A stretch of 64,000 nucleotides of DNA, taken from Acinetobacter baumannii. GTDB taxonomy: Bacteria; Pseudomonadota; Gammaproteobacteria; Pseudomonadales; Moraxellaceae. The notes beneath the pieces are model-generated. The model did no database searches and had not been told where the DNA came from. It saw only the letters and a list, made by a program, of their open reading frames with translations. Of the stretch, positions 63,507 through 64,000 are shown one piece after another. Within the stretch, counting starts at the first letter, position 1; each line of letters starts with the position of its first letter. The translations under genes were made by a program, and so were the position numbers. The stretch lies in contig NZ_CP046654.1 of assembly GCF_009759685.1 (NCBI RefSeq), positions 124,001 through 188,000 of the forward strand. Direction: 5' to 3'.

Positions 63507-64000
63507 ATGAGTAATAAAGATTCATCGCTTTCTAAAGAGCAACAAAAGTTATTGAAGCAATTTAAAAAGCAAATCTCCAATCCTCATTCAAGCAAAATCG
63601 CAAATCAGCCTGAGTCTAAAAAATCTCAGGCTGAGTCTGAAGGATTGGAAGACACACATCTATTTAAGCAGGCTGTTGCAGGCGTTAAACCCATCAACAA
63701 TAGTAATATTGCCGATGTAAAAACCCCACGTGCCAAAAAAGTTGATGCACAAACACTGGCGAAACGTGCAGCTGCCGAAGGTGGTCGTGATACCGAACAT
63801 GCCGAGCTATCAGATACACAAGCTGCTTTAAATCCGGTCGCAAGCCAAGCAACGTTAAGCTATCGCATTGCGACTCTTCAACATAAGGTTTTTGAAGACT
63901 TAAAAGCAGGCAAGATGCGTTGGTTTGAAGCTGTAGATTTACACGGCTGTACCATTGAACAAGCACGTGACGCAGTTTTACAAATCATCCAGATGGCAAA
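63507..64000 (+). CDS. Smr-domain protein, 3' end outside the window
   Basis: The frame starts at ATG 63507, 9 nt after trpC, and is open to the window edge (164 codons). The N-terminal 110 residues are charged and low in order (Lys, Gln, Ser rich). The start of a Smr domain follows with WFEAVDLHGCTIEQARDAVLQII. Smr domains are nucleases or nucleic-acid binders. It is also called YdaL/SmrA-like in gammaproteobacteria. Probably part of the trpDC transcript. Confidence 0.82.
   Translation, partial: MSNKDSSLSKEQQKLLKQFKKQISNPHSSKIANQPESKKSQAESEGLEDTHLFKQAVAGVKPINNSNIADVKTPRAKKVDAQTLAKRAAAEGGRDTEHAELSDTQAALNPVASQATLSYRIATLQHKVFEDLKAGKMRWFEAVDLHGCTIEQARDAVLQIIQMA

Overview
The window looks like a chromosomal segment of an Acinetobacter species, most likely of the A. 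baumannii/calcoaceticus complex. This is inferred from the moderately AT-rich DNA and the recognisable Acinetobacter-type proteins (RodA, MltB, SthA, LipA, FadE, UbiC/UbiA). Gene-family calls come from reading motifs only; no database search was possible.

Region 1-7.7 kb is the integrase-proximal end of a prophage or integrative element. It starts with the 3' end of a possible PIN-like (DUF4411-like) gene. A rightward early operon follows, with its own promoter and operator-like repeats: pentapeptide-repeat protein, small unknown proteins, a RecE/exonuclease VIII-like nuclease, a probable single-strand annealing partner, and an excisionase-like protein with an AT-hook. Next come a C4-type antisense RNA element and a Bro-N antirepressor. 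A leftward tyrosine integrase closes the element, with direct repeats upstream that may be arm-type sites.

Region 8-20.9 kb is core chromosome: an ABC-2 exporter with queF and an unknown gene; the cell-wall set rodA, mltB, rlpA; a frameshifted DUF962/Mpo1-like gene; azlCD with an AraC regulator; a DUF3465 protein; tsf-rpsB and the divergent map.

Region 21-34 kb holds an OmpW-family porin; narK behind a consensus sigma-54 promoter and an ANTAR-type two-hairpin leader; an MFS transporter with a coupled 44-residue membrane protein; sthA; lipA; fadE; a carboxymuconolactone decarboxylase-like gene; a C39-like protein; and ahcY-metF behind an SAH riboswitch.

Region 34-50.7 kb holds rsmE, a PAS-GGDEF-EAL protein with a degenerate GGDEF motif, maeB, cca (Shine-Dalgarno inside the maeB terminator), a DegS/AlgW-like protease, a Nif3-family gene, sodB, three tRNA-Asn genes, a DUF2726 protein, a lipoprotein hydrolase, ubiC-ubiA and glnA with sigma-54 and NtrC-like sites.

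Region 51-64 kb holds a frameshifted POT peptide transporter coupled to an M24 aminopeptidase; trpG; an M1 aminopeptidase and TonB-dependent receptor on the other strand; then trpD, trpC and the start of a Smr-domain gene. Nitrogen control recurs: narK and glnA both carry sigma-54 promoters.
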